Below are positions 51,949 to 60,621 of a DNA stretch of 64,000 nt, piece after piece. The stretch lies in NCBI GenBank assembly GCA_900317055.1, contig ONFF01000014.1, positions 1-64,000 of the forward strand, written 5' to 3'. Position 1 is the first letter of the stretch; each line of letters starts with the position of its first letter. Source of the stretch: an uncultured Bacteroidales bacterium (GTDB lineage: Bacteria > Bacteroidota > Bacteroidia > Bacteroidales > F082). Made by a program: the position numbers and the translations under genes. Below the pieces are notes generated by a model. The model was not told the origin of the DNA. It worked only from the letters and a program-made list of their open reading frames with translations, and did no database searches.

Positions 51949-54633
51949 ATGGCCAAGAAACAAAACTTTTCTCATATAACCGCCCAAGAAGCACTTGAAA
52001 CAATTGCCGACCAACTGAATGCCGACAGTCTTCCTTACGAGCTTCTGCGAATCTTTTGCGGATATGGCGATGCATCGCTCCAGCGTGTGCGTGATGGACG
52101 CGACAACAAGTCCCGTGACCCCAAAACCATCCTCATTAAGGACAAGTTTGTTTATTGCCCTTTTAGCAAAGGCACCGAACCTTTGGCAACCATCCAAGCA
52201 CTCAGAAATATCGCTTCCATCACCCGTCACAATCCTCGTCTTTACATTACCTGCGACGGAACATCGCTTATTGCTTACGACCCAAAAGATGAGGATTTTT
52301 ACGAGGGCGCATTAGAGACCCTTTGGCGCGATTTTGAGTTTTTCAAGCCCCTTGCAGGCATCGAGAAATTCCGCAACTATGAAGAGGCCGAGGCTGATGT
52401 CAAAACCGCTGAACTCATGGCAAAGCTTTACGACGACATTTGCCGCTACAACGACTTTCGCGACCCAGGGGTTTCCCATTGCATCAACGTCTTCATGTCA
52501 CGACTTCTTTTTTGTTTTTTCGCCGAGGATACAGGCCTTTTCAAACAAGACCAGTTTACCAAAGCCATTGAAGACAACACCTCCATCGACGGCTCCGACC
52601 TCGCCGATTTTATTGACAGAATCTTTGTTATCCTTTCCACCAATGACAAGAATCTGCGCGATCAACAAACCAATAAAATCATCTCTGATTTCCCATATGT
52701 CAATGGTGGTTTGTTTAGTGAGCGTTATACCATTCCCCATCTTAGCCGTCGTGCTCGATTGCTGATGATTCAGTGCGGCAAATTCCAGTGGAGCGAAATC
52801 AACCCCGACATTTTCGGCTCAATGACACAAGCCATTGTATCACCCGAAGACCGTGCCGAGCTGGGCATCCACTACACTTCCGTGCCCAATATCATGAAGG
52901 TTATCCAACCTCTTTTCTTGGACGACCTCGCCGCCGAATACCTCCGCTGTCGCAACGATGCAAAAGCCCTCAACGCGTTACTGGTCAGAATGGGCAAGAT
53001 AAAGTTTTTCGATCCCGCTTGCGGCTCGGGCAACTTCCTCATCATTTCCTACAAGCGAGTGCGTGAGTTGGAGATTGAGATTTGGAAGCGCCTATTTGAG
53101 CTTCAAGCAACGGCCATCCCGTTCACCAACATTCAACTCACCCAGTTTTATGGCATCGAGATTGACGAATATGCTTGCAATACTGCAACGCTCTCTCTAT
53201 GGCTGGCAGAGCACCAGATGAACAACAAGTTCCGTGAGGAGTTGGGCACAGCCCCCAACCCGCTGCCCCTGCGTCCCAGCGGTCACATTGTCTGCGGAAA
53301 CGCCTGTACTATCGATTGGAACACCGTTTGTCCGCACACAAAGGATGAAGAAGTGTATGTGATGGGGAATCCACCGTATGTTGGAAGTAGAAATCAAAAT
53401 GATGTCCAGAAATCAGAAATGGACTTGGTCTTGAAGTACGTTCCATCATATCGCAGATTTGACTATATTGCAATCTGGTTCTACAAAGCGGCTCATTATA
53501 TTGAAAGCAATAATGCCCGTTCAGCTTTTGTCAGCACTAACTCGTTGTGTCAAGGTGAACAGTTATTATTTTGGAATAGCATATTAACGAATGGCATCGA
53601 AATGGGCTTTGCATACAAGACCTTTAAGTGGTCAAATAATGCCAAAAACAATGCAGGAGTATCGGTCATTATTATTTGCCTCCAAAACGCTGGAAAGAAT
53701 TCTCCCAAGCCTCGTATTTTCGATAATGGAACTTCTATCGTTGTTGACAAAATAGCACCAGATTTATCTGAAGGTGGTACTTATGTAACGGTTAATAAAG
53801 CTACAACTTCTTTATGTGGGTATCCTGAAATACGTCGAGGCAATATGCCAAATGACCAAGAGATTCTACGGCTTAGCCCTGACGAGAAAGAACAAATGAT
53901 TAAGTTGTATCCATCATCGGAAAAGTTTATTCGTATTCAAGTGGGTGCTGAAGAATTCTTGAAATCCATTGAACGTTATTGTCTATGGATTTCAAATGAC
54001 GATTATGATGAAGCGTATGCTATAGAGCCTATTCGAAAACGCATCGATGCAGTAAGAGAATATCGAATCAACAGTAAGGATAAGACACTTCATGAGCAGG
54101 CTAAACGCCCTCATCAGTTCAGAGAGTTCTTTGAATGCTCCGATAATAGCATCATCATTCCTATTGTTTCATCCGAACAACGCGAATATATCCCGATGGG
54201 ATTCGCTAAAAAAGGAGTAATTTTGAATAATTCTGTTCAAGTAGTATACGATGGAAACATTCTTGTGTTTGGTCTCCTTATGTCAAAGATGCATAATATT
54301 TGGGTGCGACAGACAGCAGGGAGATTAGAGTCCCGATTCCGCTATTCGGCATTTTTATGTTACAATGCATTTCCCTTCCCTCGATTAAATGAACAGCAAA
54401 AACAGAATGTTATTGAACTTGCAAAAGAGATTCTTCTCATTCGTGCCGAGCATACCGAAATGACTTTAGGAGAAATGTATAACCCAGATTCTTTCCCGCA
54501 AGATTTATATATCGCCCACCATGCCCTTGACTTGGCTGTGGAACGTTGCTACCGCGAGAAGCCCTTTGAATCCGACGAGGAACGCTTGGAATTCCTCTTC
54601 AAGCAGTACGTAAAACTAACAACCAATCATTGA
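51949..54633 (+). CDS. MmeI-like DNA adenine methyltransferase without an evident nuclease motif
   Basis: 894 residues from the ATG at 51949, preceded by GAGGAGG, a rare clear Shine-Dalgarno in this window. The methyltransferase core is FDPACGSGNFLIISYKRV (motif I) near residue 354, YGIEIDEYACNTATLSLWLA and VMGNPPYVGS (NPPY) near 473, giving N6-adenine specificity. The C-terminal RLESRFRYSAFLCYNAFPFP is typical of the MmeI TRD end. MmeI-type enzymes have an N-terminal D..EXK nuclease; here the corresponding stretch (residues 50-110) reads KDKFVYCPFSKGTEPLAT and I see no EXK. Nuclease activity may come from the neighbouring GIY-YIG protein. It overlaps nothing and is followed by the helicase at 3 bases. 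Confidence 0.85.
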   Translation: MAKKQNFSHITAQEALETIADQLNADSLPYELLRIFCGYGDASLQRVRDGRDNKSRDPKTILIKDKFVYCPFSKGTEPLATIQALRNIASITRHNPRLYITCDGTSLIAYDPKDEDFYEGALETLWRDFEFFKPLAGIEKFRNYEEAEADVKTAELMAKLYDDICRYNDFRDPGVSHCINVFMSRLLFCFFAEDTGLFKQDQFTKAIEDNTSIDGSDLADFIDRIFVILSTNDKNLRDQQTNKIISDFPYVNGGLFSERYTIPHLSRRARLLMIQCGKFQWSEINPDIFGSMTQAIVSPEDRAELGIHYTSVPNIMKVIQPLFLDDLAAEYLRCRNDAKALNALLVRMGKIKFFDPACGSGNFLIISYKRVRELEIEIWKRLFELQATAIPFTNIQLTQFYGIEIDEYACNTATLSLWLAEHQMNNKFREELGTAPNPLPLRPSGHIVCGNACTIDWNTVCPHTKDEEVYVMGNPPYVGSRNQNDVQKSEMDLVLKYVPSYRRFDYIAIWFYKAAHYIESNNARSAFVSTNSLCQGEQLLFWNSILTNGIEMGFAYKTFKWSNNAKNNAGVSVIIICLQNAGKNSPKPRIFDNGTSIVVDKIAPDLSEGGTYVTVNKATTSLCGYPEIRRGNMPNDQEILRLSPDEKEQMIKLYPSSEKFIRIQVGAEEFLKSIERYCLWISNDDYDEAYAIEPIRKRIDAVREYRINSKDKTLHEQAKRPHQFREFFECSDNSIIIPIVSSEQREYIPMGFAKKGVILNNSVQVVYDGNILVFGLLMSKMHNIWVRQTAGRLESRFRYSAFLCYNAFPFPRLNEQQKQNVIELAKEILLIRAEHTEMTLGEMYNPDSFPQDLYIAHHALDLAVERCYREKPFESDEERLEFLFKQYVKLTTNH

Positions 54634-54636
54634 CCT

Positions 54637-56577
54637 ATGAAGAATTTAGTCCAGATACAATACGGCCAAACAGGGGCGTCGTCAACCACCGATGCTCTCG
54701 GAATGCGCGAAATGCAGCGCATTGTCTATCAAGCGCGCAACCGCCAATATCTGCTTGTTAAGGCTCCGCCAGCGTCCGGCAAAAGCCGAGCTTTGATGTT
54801 TGTCGCCCTCGATAAGCTAAAGCATCAGGGCATCAAGCGTGTCATTGTGGCCGTTCCCGAAAAGACCATCGCTCGTTCCTTCAACGATACGGAACTCAAA
54901 CCATTCGGTTTCTTTGCAGACTGGAAAGTCAGCGATGGATACAATCTTTGCACTCCAGGTCTTAAGGAAAGTGGGCTGCGCCAAAAGTTCATCGACTTTC
55001 TCACAAGCAGCGCCACAGTCCTGGTCTGCACCCATTCCACGTTTCGCAATGCGCTGAAGGATTTGGACATCACGCTGCTGAATGACACGTTTATCGGCAT
55101 CGATGAATTTCATCACACTTCAGCCGATGAAATGAACAACTTAGGCACAGCCATCCGCACCATTATGGCGGGCAGCAACGCTCATATCATGGCAATGACT
55201 GGTTCTTATTTCCGTGGCGATGCCATTCCTGTGATGCGCCCCGAAGACGAAGCCAAGTTCCAGCCAACCATCACCTACAACTATTACCAGCAACTCAATG
55301 GCTACAAGCACTTGAAGAGCTTGGGTATAGGATACCAATTCTACCAAGGCAAATACATTTCCGCCTTGCCTGAAACGCTTGATACTACCAAAAAGACACT
55401 CATCCATATTCCCACACCCCAATCGCGTTCTGCCTACACCCGCAAATATGACCAAGTGGCCGACATCATTTCCTGCATCGGCACCATTGTAGGCGAAGAT
55501 GCAGAGCACTACATCAAAATGGTCAAAACGCCTGATGGCCGCATTCTCAAAGTAGGCGACCTTGTGGAAGACGAACCTCGTCAGCGCGATGCCTTGCAAG
55601 CTTATCTCAATAGAATGGATAGTGCCGATGCCCTTGATATTCTCATTGCTCTTGGCACTGCCAAAGAAGGTTTCGATTGGCAGTGGTGCGAGTGTTGCCT
55701 GACCATCGGCATCCGTGCATCCCTCACCGAAGTGGTTCAGATTATCGGACGTTGCACACGAGATTGTGAAGGCAAGACCCATGCCCAATTCACCAACCTC
55801 ATCCCTTGTCCCACAGCCGCTGAAGACGATGTAAAGACCGCAGTCAACGATATGCTAAAGGCAATCACCGCTTCACTCTTGATGGAGCAGGTAATGCAGC
55901 CCGAATGGAATTTCCGAACGGCACCTGAAAAAGATGACGAGGATGACCGTGATGATGGTGACAAGACTATCCGAGTGAAAGGTCTCAAAAAGACTACTGA
56001 CAGAGTGCAGTCCATCATCGAAAACGACCTCACCGAACTCAAAGCCACCCTCTATTCCAGCGACATCATCAAGCAAGCCCTTGCGGGAAGCCAAATTGGA
56101 GAAGTCATCACCCAGTCGCTCATTCCCAAGATTATTGAGGAACGCTATCCAGACCTAACCCCCGATGAGCAGGAACAACTGCGCCAACATGTGGTGCTGT
56201 CCACCACATTGCAAGGCGCAGAGGTTGTGACAAGGGATGATGGCAGCAAATTCCTGAAGGTTGCCAATCAATTCATTGACCTTGACAAACTCAGCATCAA
56301 CCTCATTGATAGCATCAACCCCTTCCAACGTGCATACGAGATTCTTTCCAAGTCACTTACTCCAGAAGTCCTTCGCACCATTCAAGATACCATCGATGCC
56401 CAGCGTGAGGATATGACTAAGGAGGAGGCTGTCATTCTTTACAAGAAATACTTGCCCAAATACAGGGAAGAACACGGTGGGGCATTGCCCACCGTACACG
56501 ACCCCGACCCAACAGCAAAGCGAATTGCTGTTGCTATCGCCTTCTTGCGTAAACTGAAACAGCAATCTTTATCATAG
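54637..56577 (+). CDS. Superfamily 2 helicase of the methyltransferase operon
   Basis: 646 residues. Motif I is VKAPPASGKSRALM near residue 43, motif Ia IVAVPEKTIARSF, motif II GIDEFHHTSADEM near 155 (DExH), motif III MAMTGSYFRGD, and motif VI QIIGRCTRDCEGK near 370. It is similar in build to DEAD/DEAH restriction-type helicases. The C-terminal 270 residues are helical with no named domain. It begins 3 bases after the methyltransferase and ends 9 bases before the GIY-YIG gene, so the three are one transcript. Likely role: DNA translocation for substrate tracking. Confidence 0.85.
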   Translation: MKNLVQIQYGQTGASSTTDALGMREMQRIVYQARNRQYLLVKAPPASGKSRALMFVALDKLKHQGIKRVIVAVPEKTIARSFNDTELKPFGFFADWKVSDGYNLCTPGLKESGLRQKFIDFLTSSATVLVCTHSTFRNALKDLDITLLNDTFIGIDEFHHTSADEMNNLGTAIRTIMAGSNAHIMAMTGSYFRGDAIPVMRPEDEAKFQPTITYNYYQQLNGYKHLKSLGIGYQFYQGKYISALPETLDTTKKTLIHIPTPQSRSAYTRKYDQVADIISCIGTIVGEDAEHYIKMVKTPDGRILKVGDLVEDEPRQRDALQAYLNRMDSADALDILIALGTAKEGFDWQWCECCLTIGIRASLTEVVQIIGRCTRDCEGKTHAQFTNLIPCPTAAEDDVKTAVNDMLKAITASLLMEQVMQPEWNFRTAPEKDDEDDRDDGDKTIRVKGLKKTTDRVQSIIENDLTELKATLYSSDIIKQALAGSQIGEVITQSLIPKIIEERYPDLTPDEQEQLRQHVVLSTTLQGAEVVTRDDGSKFLKVANQFIDLDKLSINLIDSINPFQRAYEILSKSLTPEVLRTIQDTIDAQREDMTKEEAVILYKKYLPKYREEHGGALPTVHDPDPTAKRIAVAIAFLRKLKQQSLS

Positions 56578-56586
56578 AAATAACCC

Positions 56587-57822
56587 ATGAGAGACTGGGA
56601 CGCAGAATTGCACGACATATTATCCGAACCATTTTTTGATGATGTAAAGCCCATCAAACGGCAATCTACATCATCAGACCGTCTCATAAACTCCTTCATT
56701 GAAGTGCTGGATTTCGTGGAGGCCGAAGGAAGGGAGCCGTCGGAAAATGCGGAAACACTCGAAGAGCTGAAGCTCTTCCGCACACTTCGTAGTATCCGTT
56801 CAGATGCGACCAAACGTCGAATTTGTCAGGGCGCTGACACAATCGGCCTTCTTTCCGAAGCCAACTTGCCCCAAGTCATAGAAGAGAGTTCTATCATTGA
56901 GTCCGTTCCTGTTGAATCCGTTGCCCCAGCGGAAGAAACGGAACTGCATGATGAGTTAGAGGATATTCTTAATGACCCCCTGTTCGATGATGTCACATCC
57001 GAAAGTAGTGGTTTGTTCGACGTTCCCGACTACATGCAAAAGAAGATGCAAGAACGGGCAGAAGCCGAGTCTATTGCAAAGCGTACTGAGTGTAAGGATT
57101 TTGCTGATTTTGAGGAAGGGTTTCAAGTCATCCACAAGAAACTGGATGATGGCCGATGCCGTCTTGTTCGCTTCAAGGAAGCTCACCTCGTTGAAGGCCG
57201 ATACTTTGTTGTAGGCAACATGCTGTTGTATCTTGTGCACCTTAACAAACACGCCAAGCGTCGCGATTCCCGCGGACGTGCCGACGACCGAACCCGATGC
57301 ATCTTTGAGAACGGCACCGAAAACAATGTCTATCAACAAACACTTGTCAAATCTCTCTACACAGAAGGTTATACAGTGGTTGACTATAGCGATGTCGAGC
57401 CTGATTATCTCGTTAAGCACTTCACGCCTGGCGAAAGCGATGTCGTCAGCGGATGGATATACATTCTCCGCTCACTTTCCACAGACCCTGAAATTGCTGG
57501 CATTAAAGACCTCTACAAGATAGGTTTTACTTGCCAGACCGTTGAGCAGCGCATAGCCAATGCCGAGAATGAATCCACCTATCTCTTTGCAAAAGTCCAG
57601 ATAATAAAGACCTACCAAGTGGCCAACATCAAAGCCTCCACATTTGAGAATCTGATACACAAATTGTTCGATTCGGTACAGCTTCAAGTGAATGCAGGTA
57701 TTGCCAAGCCTAAAGAGTGGTACATCGTACCATTCCCCATCATCGACCAAGCCATTCATTACATAATTGAGGGCAAACAAGTGGCATACGACCATAACAT
57801 ACAAGAACTAATCCTATTATAA
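56587..57822 (+). CDS. GIY-YIG (T5orf172-type) nuclease with duplicated short motif
   Basis: 411 residues. Residues about 280-375 form the nuclease: WIYILRSLSTDPEIAG, LYKIGFTCQTVEQRIANAEN, a catalytic-site glutamate in STFENLIHKLF and KEWYIV; this is the T5orf172 variant of GIY-YIG. The N-terminal 280 residues are acidic and mostly unstructured. Two copies of a short motif, ILSEPFFDDV (11-20) and ILNDPLFDDV (127-136), might dock onto the helicase or methyltransferase. Placed 9 bases after the helicase, it is the probable effector nuclease. Confidence 0.82.
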   Translation: MRDWDAELHDILSEPFFDDVKPIKRQSTSSDRLINSFIEVLDFVEAEGREPSENAETLEELKLFRTLRSIRSDATKRRICQGADTIGLLSEANLPQVIEESSIIESVPVESVAPAEETELHDELEDILNDPLFDDVTSESSGLFDVPDYMQKKMQERAEAESIAKRTECKDFADFEEGFQVIHKKLDDGRCRLVRFKEAHLVEGRYFVVGNMLLYLVHLNKHAKRRDSRGRADDRTRCIFENGTENNVYQQTLVKSLYTEGYTVVDYSDVEPDYLVKHFTPGESDVVSGWIYILRSLSTDPEIAGIKDLYKIGFTCQTVEQRIANAENESTYLFAKVQIIKTYQVANIKASTFENLIHKLFDSVQLQVNAGIAKPKEWYIVPFPIIDQAIHYIIEGKQVAYDHNIQELILL

Positions 57823-57827
57823 AGACC

Positions 57828-58649
57828 ATGACTGCAAACACCACCATACATCCAGATAGTCCTTTCCGTATTGGCACCTCGGGCAAATTCAAGTTGCTGA
57901 TAAAAAAAACAGAGAAATACTTTGATTACTTTGGATATGAGTTGTTAGATGCAGAAGGAAAGGAGTATAAGGCAACTGCAAAGACCTTGTATTTAGAAGG
58001 TCAATTGCTTCGTTGCATGGTGAATTTTAAAGTGGAGAAAGCAAAACTGGTAGTTGAAAGTGTTGCAGTTTGTAGTAAGCAGGATTTGGCAACGCCAGTT
58101 CCTGTTGAGAAGAAACCAAAGGCCGAGCCTAAACCTAATTCTTCACCAAAACATAAAGCAGTATCTGAACCAAAGAAAAAAGAAAAAACAAAACCTACAT
58201 CTCAGCCTAAAGGAAACGATATTGTTATTGAATTGGGTAATCCTCGAAAAAGGCGGTTGTCAGGGAATTATATTCTTTGTGTTAGAAGGGCTGAACAACA
58301 TAACGTTGATTATTCTTATCAGTTAGAAGATGCGAACGGGAAAAAATACCCATTTCGATCAACACGTTTATTGAAAACCGGTTATGCTTATTTCTTTTAT
58401 GTTGATGTCTCCGTGACGGCAGTAAGCGGTTTGAAAATTGAAGTAATAAAAGTAGTAAGCAGTTATAAGAAAAAAGCAACCAAAAGCGAAAAGCAAGAAA
58501 AACAAAAGCGAACTAAAAGAAAACGCCACTCAAGAAGAGGTGGAGCAACAGGAAAGGTTTTCTATAGGGAAGCTACCAATTATAGACAACAAAATTGGGA
58601 GCCCACCATATATAAAGGTGGTGGTCATATAATATACACTCGTATGTAA
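57828..58649 (+). CDS. Unrecognised protein with duplicated beta domain and basic tail
   Basis: 273 residues and I do not recognise a family. Residues about 13-82 (SGKFKLLIKKTEKYFDYFGY to VVESVAVCS) and about 136-210 (SGNYILCVRRAEQHNVDYSY to IEVIKVVSS) are similar to each other: each has G-x-[FY]-x-L-x-x-[KR]-[KR]-x-E, a [YF]-x-[YF]-[EQ]-L-[LE]-D-A-[EN]-G-K-[EK]-Y centre. A Lys/Pro-rich linker separates them and the C-terminus is strongly basic (KRTKRKRHSRRGG). The domains look like OB or SH3 barrels and the tail like a nucleic-acid-binding tail. It starts 5 bases after the nuclease, so it belongs to that operon. Confidence 0.75.
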   Translation: MTANTTIHPDSPFRIGTSGKFKLLIKKTEKYFDYFGYELLDAEGKEYKATAKTLYLEGQLLRCMVNFKVEKAKLVVESVAVCSKQDLATPVPVEKKPKAEPKPNSSPKHKAVSEPKKKEKTKPTSQPKGNDIVIELGNPRKRRLSGNYILCVRRAEQHNVDYSYQLEDANGKKYPFRSTRLLKTGYAYFFYVDVSVTAVSGLKIEVIKVVSSYKKKATKSEKQEKQKRTKRKRHSRRGGATGKVFYREATNYRQQNWEPTIYKGGGHIIYTRM

Positions 58650-58685
58650 CAATTAGAATTCAATTATTTATCAAAACTCATAATC

Positions 58686-58910
58686 ATGAACGCACAAGGA
58701 AGAAAAGAGATTGTGAAGTACATCGCTTCGCTTGAAGAAATCAAAAGCAAACTCGAATCCATGAAGGATGAAGAGGAAGACAAATTCGACAACATGCCCG
58801 AAGGCTTGCAGGAAAGCGAACGCGGCGAAGCCATGCAGGAAGCCATCGAGCAACTGGAAACGGCTTGCGACAATCTGGATGAAGCAATCAGCGCGTTACA
58901 GGAAATCTAA
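58686..58910 (+). CDS. Small helical protein, phage/mobile-element type
   Basis: 74 residues, nearly all helical and acidic (YIASLEEIKSKLESMKDEEE, AIEQLETACDNLDEAISALQ). Proteins like this occur in Bacteroidales phages and conjugative elements, as far as I recall, with no known function. A Lys/Glu heptad pattern suggests coiled coil. It is 36 bases after the basic-tail protein, so it may be the end of the same transcript. Confidence 0.65.
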   Translation: MNAQGRKEIVKYIASLEEIKSKLESMKDEEEDKFDNMPEGLQESERGEAMQEAIEQLETACDNLDEAISALQEI

Positions 58911-58939
58911 TCTATGGTTTGACAGAAACACGATATATC

Positions 58940-59032
58940 ATGGGATTCATTGCAATCGTCATCTTGCTCACCTTGCTTGCCGATGGAGGCAAGTACTTTT
59001 TTGGTGATGGCAAAGGCGGACTCTTCAAATAA
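58940..59032 (+). CDS. Possible 30-residue membrane peptide
   Basis: ATG at 58940 gives MGFIAIVILLTLLADGGKYF then a short Gly-rich tail and stop. One hydrophobic helix is present. No RBS is convincing. It would be a small membrane protein if expressed. Confidence 0.3.
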   Translation: MGFIAIVILLTLLADGGKYFFGDGKGGLFK

Positions 59033-59135
59033 GAGGGTTCTTGTTGATTCTTTTAAAGTGTACAAGTTAGTGCGCTCCAAATCAATCATTGATGAAATCG
59101 ATGATTACATCACCTATTTATTTGGGCTGAAATAG
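59007..59135 (+). CDS. Possible 42-residue protein overlapping the previous frame
   Basis: From ATG 59007 the frame reads MAKADSSNKRVLVDSFKVYK and ends DEIDDYITYLFGLK. It is amphipathic and protein-like but short; it overlaps the membrane peptide in another frame, so at most one is likely real. Confidence 0.25.
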   Translation: MAKADSSNKRVLVDSFKVYKLVRSKSIIDEIDDYITYLFGLK

Positions 59136-59181
59136 GGTGAAATAAAAATATGAGTTGGAGTTTTGGATGACAAGAGAATGA

Positions 59182-59253
59182 ATGTCATTTTTATGTCAAT
59201 ATGTCAGATCGACAATAGCAAGTTCGAGAAAGGCCAATTGGCACAAATATTGA
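59182..59253 (+). promoter_or_regulatory. ATGTCA repeats and sigma-54-like site before the TIR module
   Basis: ATGTCA occurs at 59182, 59193 and 59201. TTGGCAC-5-TTGA (59238-59253) is close to the sigma-54 -24/-12 pattern (last base differs) and lies 45 bases before the ATG at 59299. GCCAATTGGC (59233-59242) is a perfect palindrome in the same place. None of this was tested. Confidence 0.3.
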
Positions 59254-59298
59254 CATTTACGATTTAAATTATTAACAAGAACAAACACCTAAAAACAC

Positions 59299-59562
59299 AT
59301 GGAAAGAATTAACAAATTGAAAGATATTCTTCAAAGGAAAACCAAATTGAATAATAGCCGATATCTCGAAGTAAATATCAATGAGATTTCAAATGAAATA
59401 GGGTGTAGTATGAAAGAAGTGTTGTATATGCTTAATGAACTATGTTTACAAAAAGACATCAAAGCGGTCAAACAAGTCGGTTTAGGTAACGATTATATGC
59501 TTACTGTTTTGGAAAAGTCTACTATATGGAGTGATTGGCATAAAAAAATAGAAGAAATGTAA
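59299..59562 (+). CDS. Small winged-helix-like protein of the TIR/HNH module
   Basis: 87 residues. LEVNINEISNEIGCSMKEVL followed by YMLNELCLQKDIKAVK and a strand pair looks like a winged helix-turn-helix, although the family is not recognised. It reads plus, 19 bases before the TIR gene, and leads the likely operon, which suggests an autoregulator or a partner of the TIR protein. Confidence 0.55.
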   Translation: MERINKLKDILQRKTKLNNSRYLEVNINEISNEIGCSMKEVLYMLNELCLQKDIKAVKQVGLGNDYMLTVLEKSTIWSDWHKKIEEM

Positions 59563-59581
59563 TAACCAATAATGTATTTGA

Positions 59582-60604
59582 ATGTTTCCTATGACTAAAA
59601 TCTTTACATCATACACTAATACTGTTCGCAGAATGCTAAAAGGATATAATACCGATTTGTATAACATATTTTGCGATCAGAACATCGAAGAAACCTGGGT
59701 TAACCATGATAATTGGAATGGGGGCATTGACTTCTATAATATTGTCATTAGGGTTCCTGTTGATTTTTTTGAAACCCTTCGTAAAAGAAATGCTGTTGAA
59801 GAAACTGAGAAGGTGTTAAAGGAATATTATGATGATGCGATGCGCGGCGAAGGAGAATCGATTCAAATTAGTAATGTAATACTGAAACCTACGGCTGAAG
59901 ACATTTCTACTTTTGGGGATAATTTGGATGACTCTATGTGGAAACACGGACAATTCCGTTTATTCATAAGTCATCTTAGTTCAAATAAGCAATCCGCATC
60001 ATATCTTAAGTCTTGCTTGTCTAATTACGGAATAGATTGTTTTGTCGCGCATGAAGATATTACTCCATCAAAGGAATGGGAGATAGAGATAGAAAAAGCA
60101 TTGTTTACGATGGATGCTTTGTGTGCAATATTGACTCGCGATTTTATCAATAGCGAATGGTGTGACCAAGAGGTCGGAATCGCTTTAGGTCAAAAAAAAT
60201 TGGTGATTTCTGTAAACAAAGGAGCGGTGCCCTATGGGTTTATTGGAAAATATCAAGCATTAAAAAGTGCAAGCACAGCAAATGGTATGGCTTTAGAAAT
60301 CTGGAAAACCATATCTACAAACGACAGGACAAAAGCTGTTTATTGGAAAAAGTTAGTCTCTCTGGTTTTGGATGCATCGGATTCATCTGAAGCAATGCAA
60401 TTTATAGAAATCCTTAAGAAATGTGAGAATGTTGATAAGTATTTCATAGAATACTTGCATGAGAACATAGGTTCAAATAAGGTTTTGAATTCTCAAGATG
60501 TGATAGAATCTGTAAATCTTGTTTTTCAGAAATACGGATTGATGCCTATAGTGCTTTCTTCTCACTTAACCATTCAAAATAATGAAGATGAGTTGCCATT
60601 TTAA
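59582..60604 (+). CDS. TIR-domain protein, candidate defence effector
   Basis: 340 residues (an ATG at 59591 is an alternative start). Residues about 125-235 form a bacterial TIR domain: FRLFISHLSSNKQSASYLKS, IDCFVAHEDITPSKEWEIEI (acidic block around W166 where a catalytic glutamate would lie), ALCAILTRDFINSEWCDQEV and KKLVISVNKGAVPYGFIGKY. Bacterial TIR domains usually hydrolyse NAD+ in abortive infection. The N-terminal 120 residues (YNTDLYNIFCDQNIEETWVN and others) are not recognised and may sense the signal. The C-terminal 105 residues are helical. An HNH nuclease gene follows 17 bases later. Confidence 0.85.
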   Translation: MFPMTKIFTSYTNTVRRMLKGYNTDLYNIFCDQNIEETWVNHDNWNGGIDFYNIVIRVPVDFFETLRKRNAVEETEKVLKEYYDDAMRGEGESIQISNVILKPTAEDISTFGDNLDDSMWKHGQFRLFISHLSSNKQSASYLKSCLSNYGIDCFVAHEDITPSKEWEIEIEKALFTMDALCAILTRDFINSEWCDQEVGIALGQKKLVISVNKGAVPYGFIGKYQALKSASTANGMALEIWKTISTNDRTKAVYWKKLVSLVLDASDSSEAMQFIEILKKCENVDKYFIEYLHENIGSNKVLNSQDVIESVNLVFQKYGLMPIVLSSHLTIQNNEDELPF

Positions 60605-60621
60605 AATTGCGCTTCAACAAC

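Noticed and set aside
51949-58649. DISARM or BREX assignment for the methyltransferase operon
   Set aside because: No DUF1998 or PLD gene (DISARM) and no BrxL, PglZ or BrxC type genes (BREX) are present.
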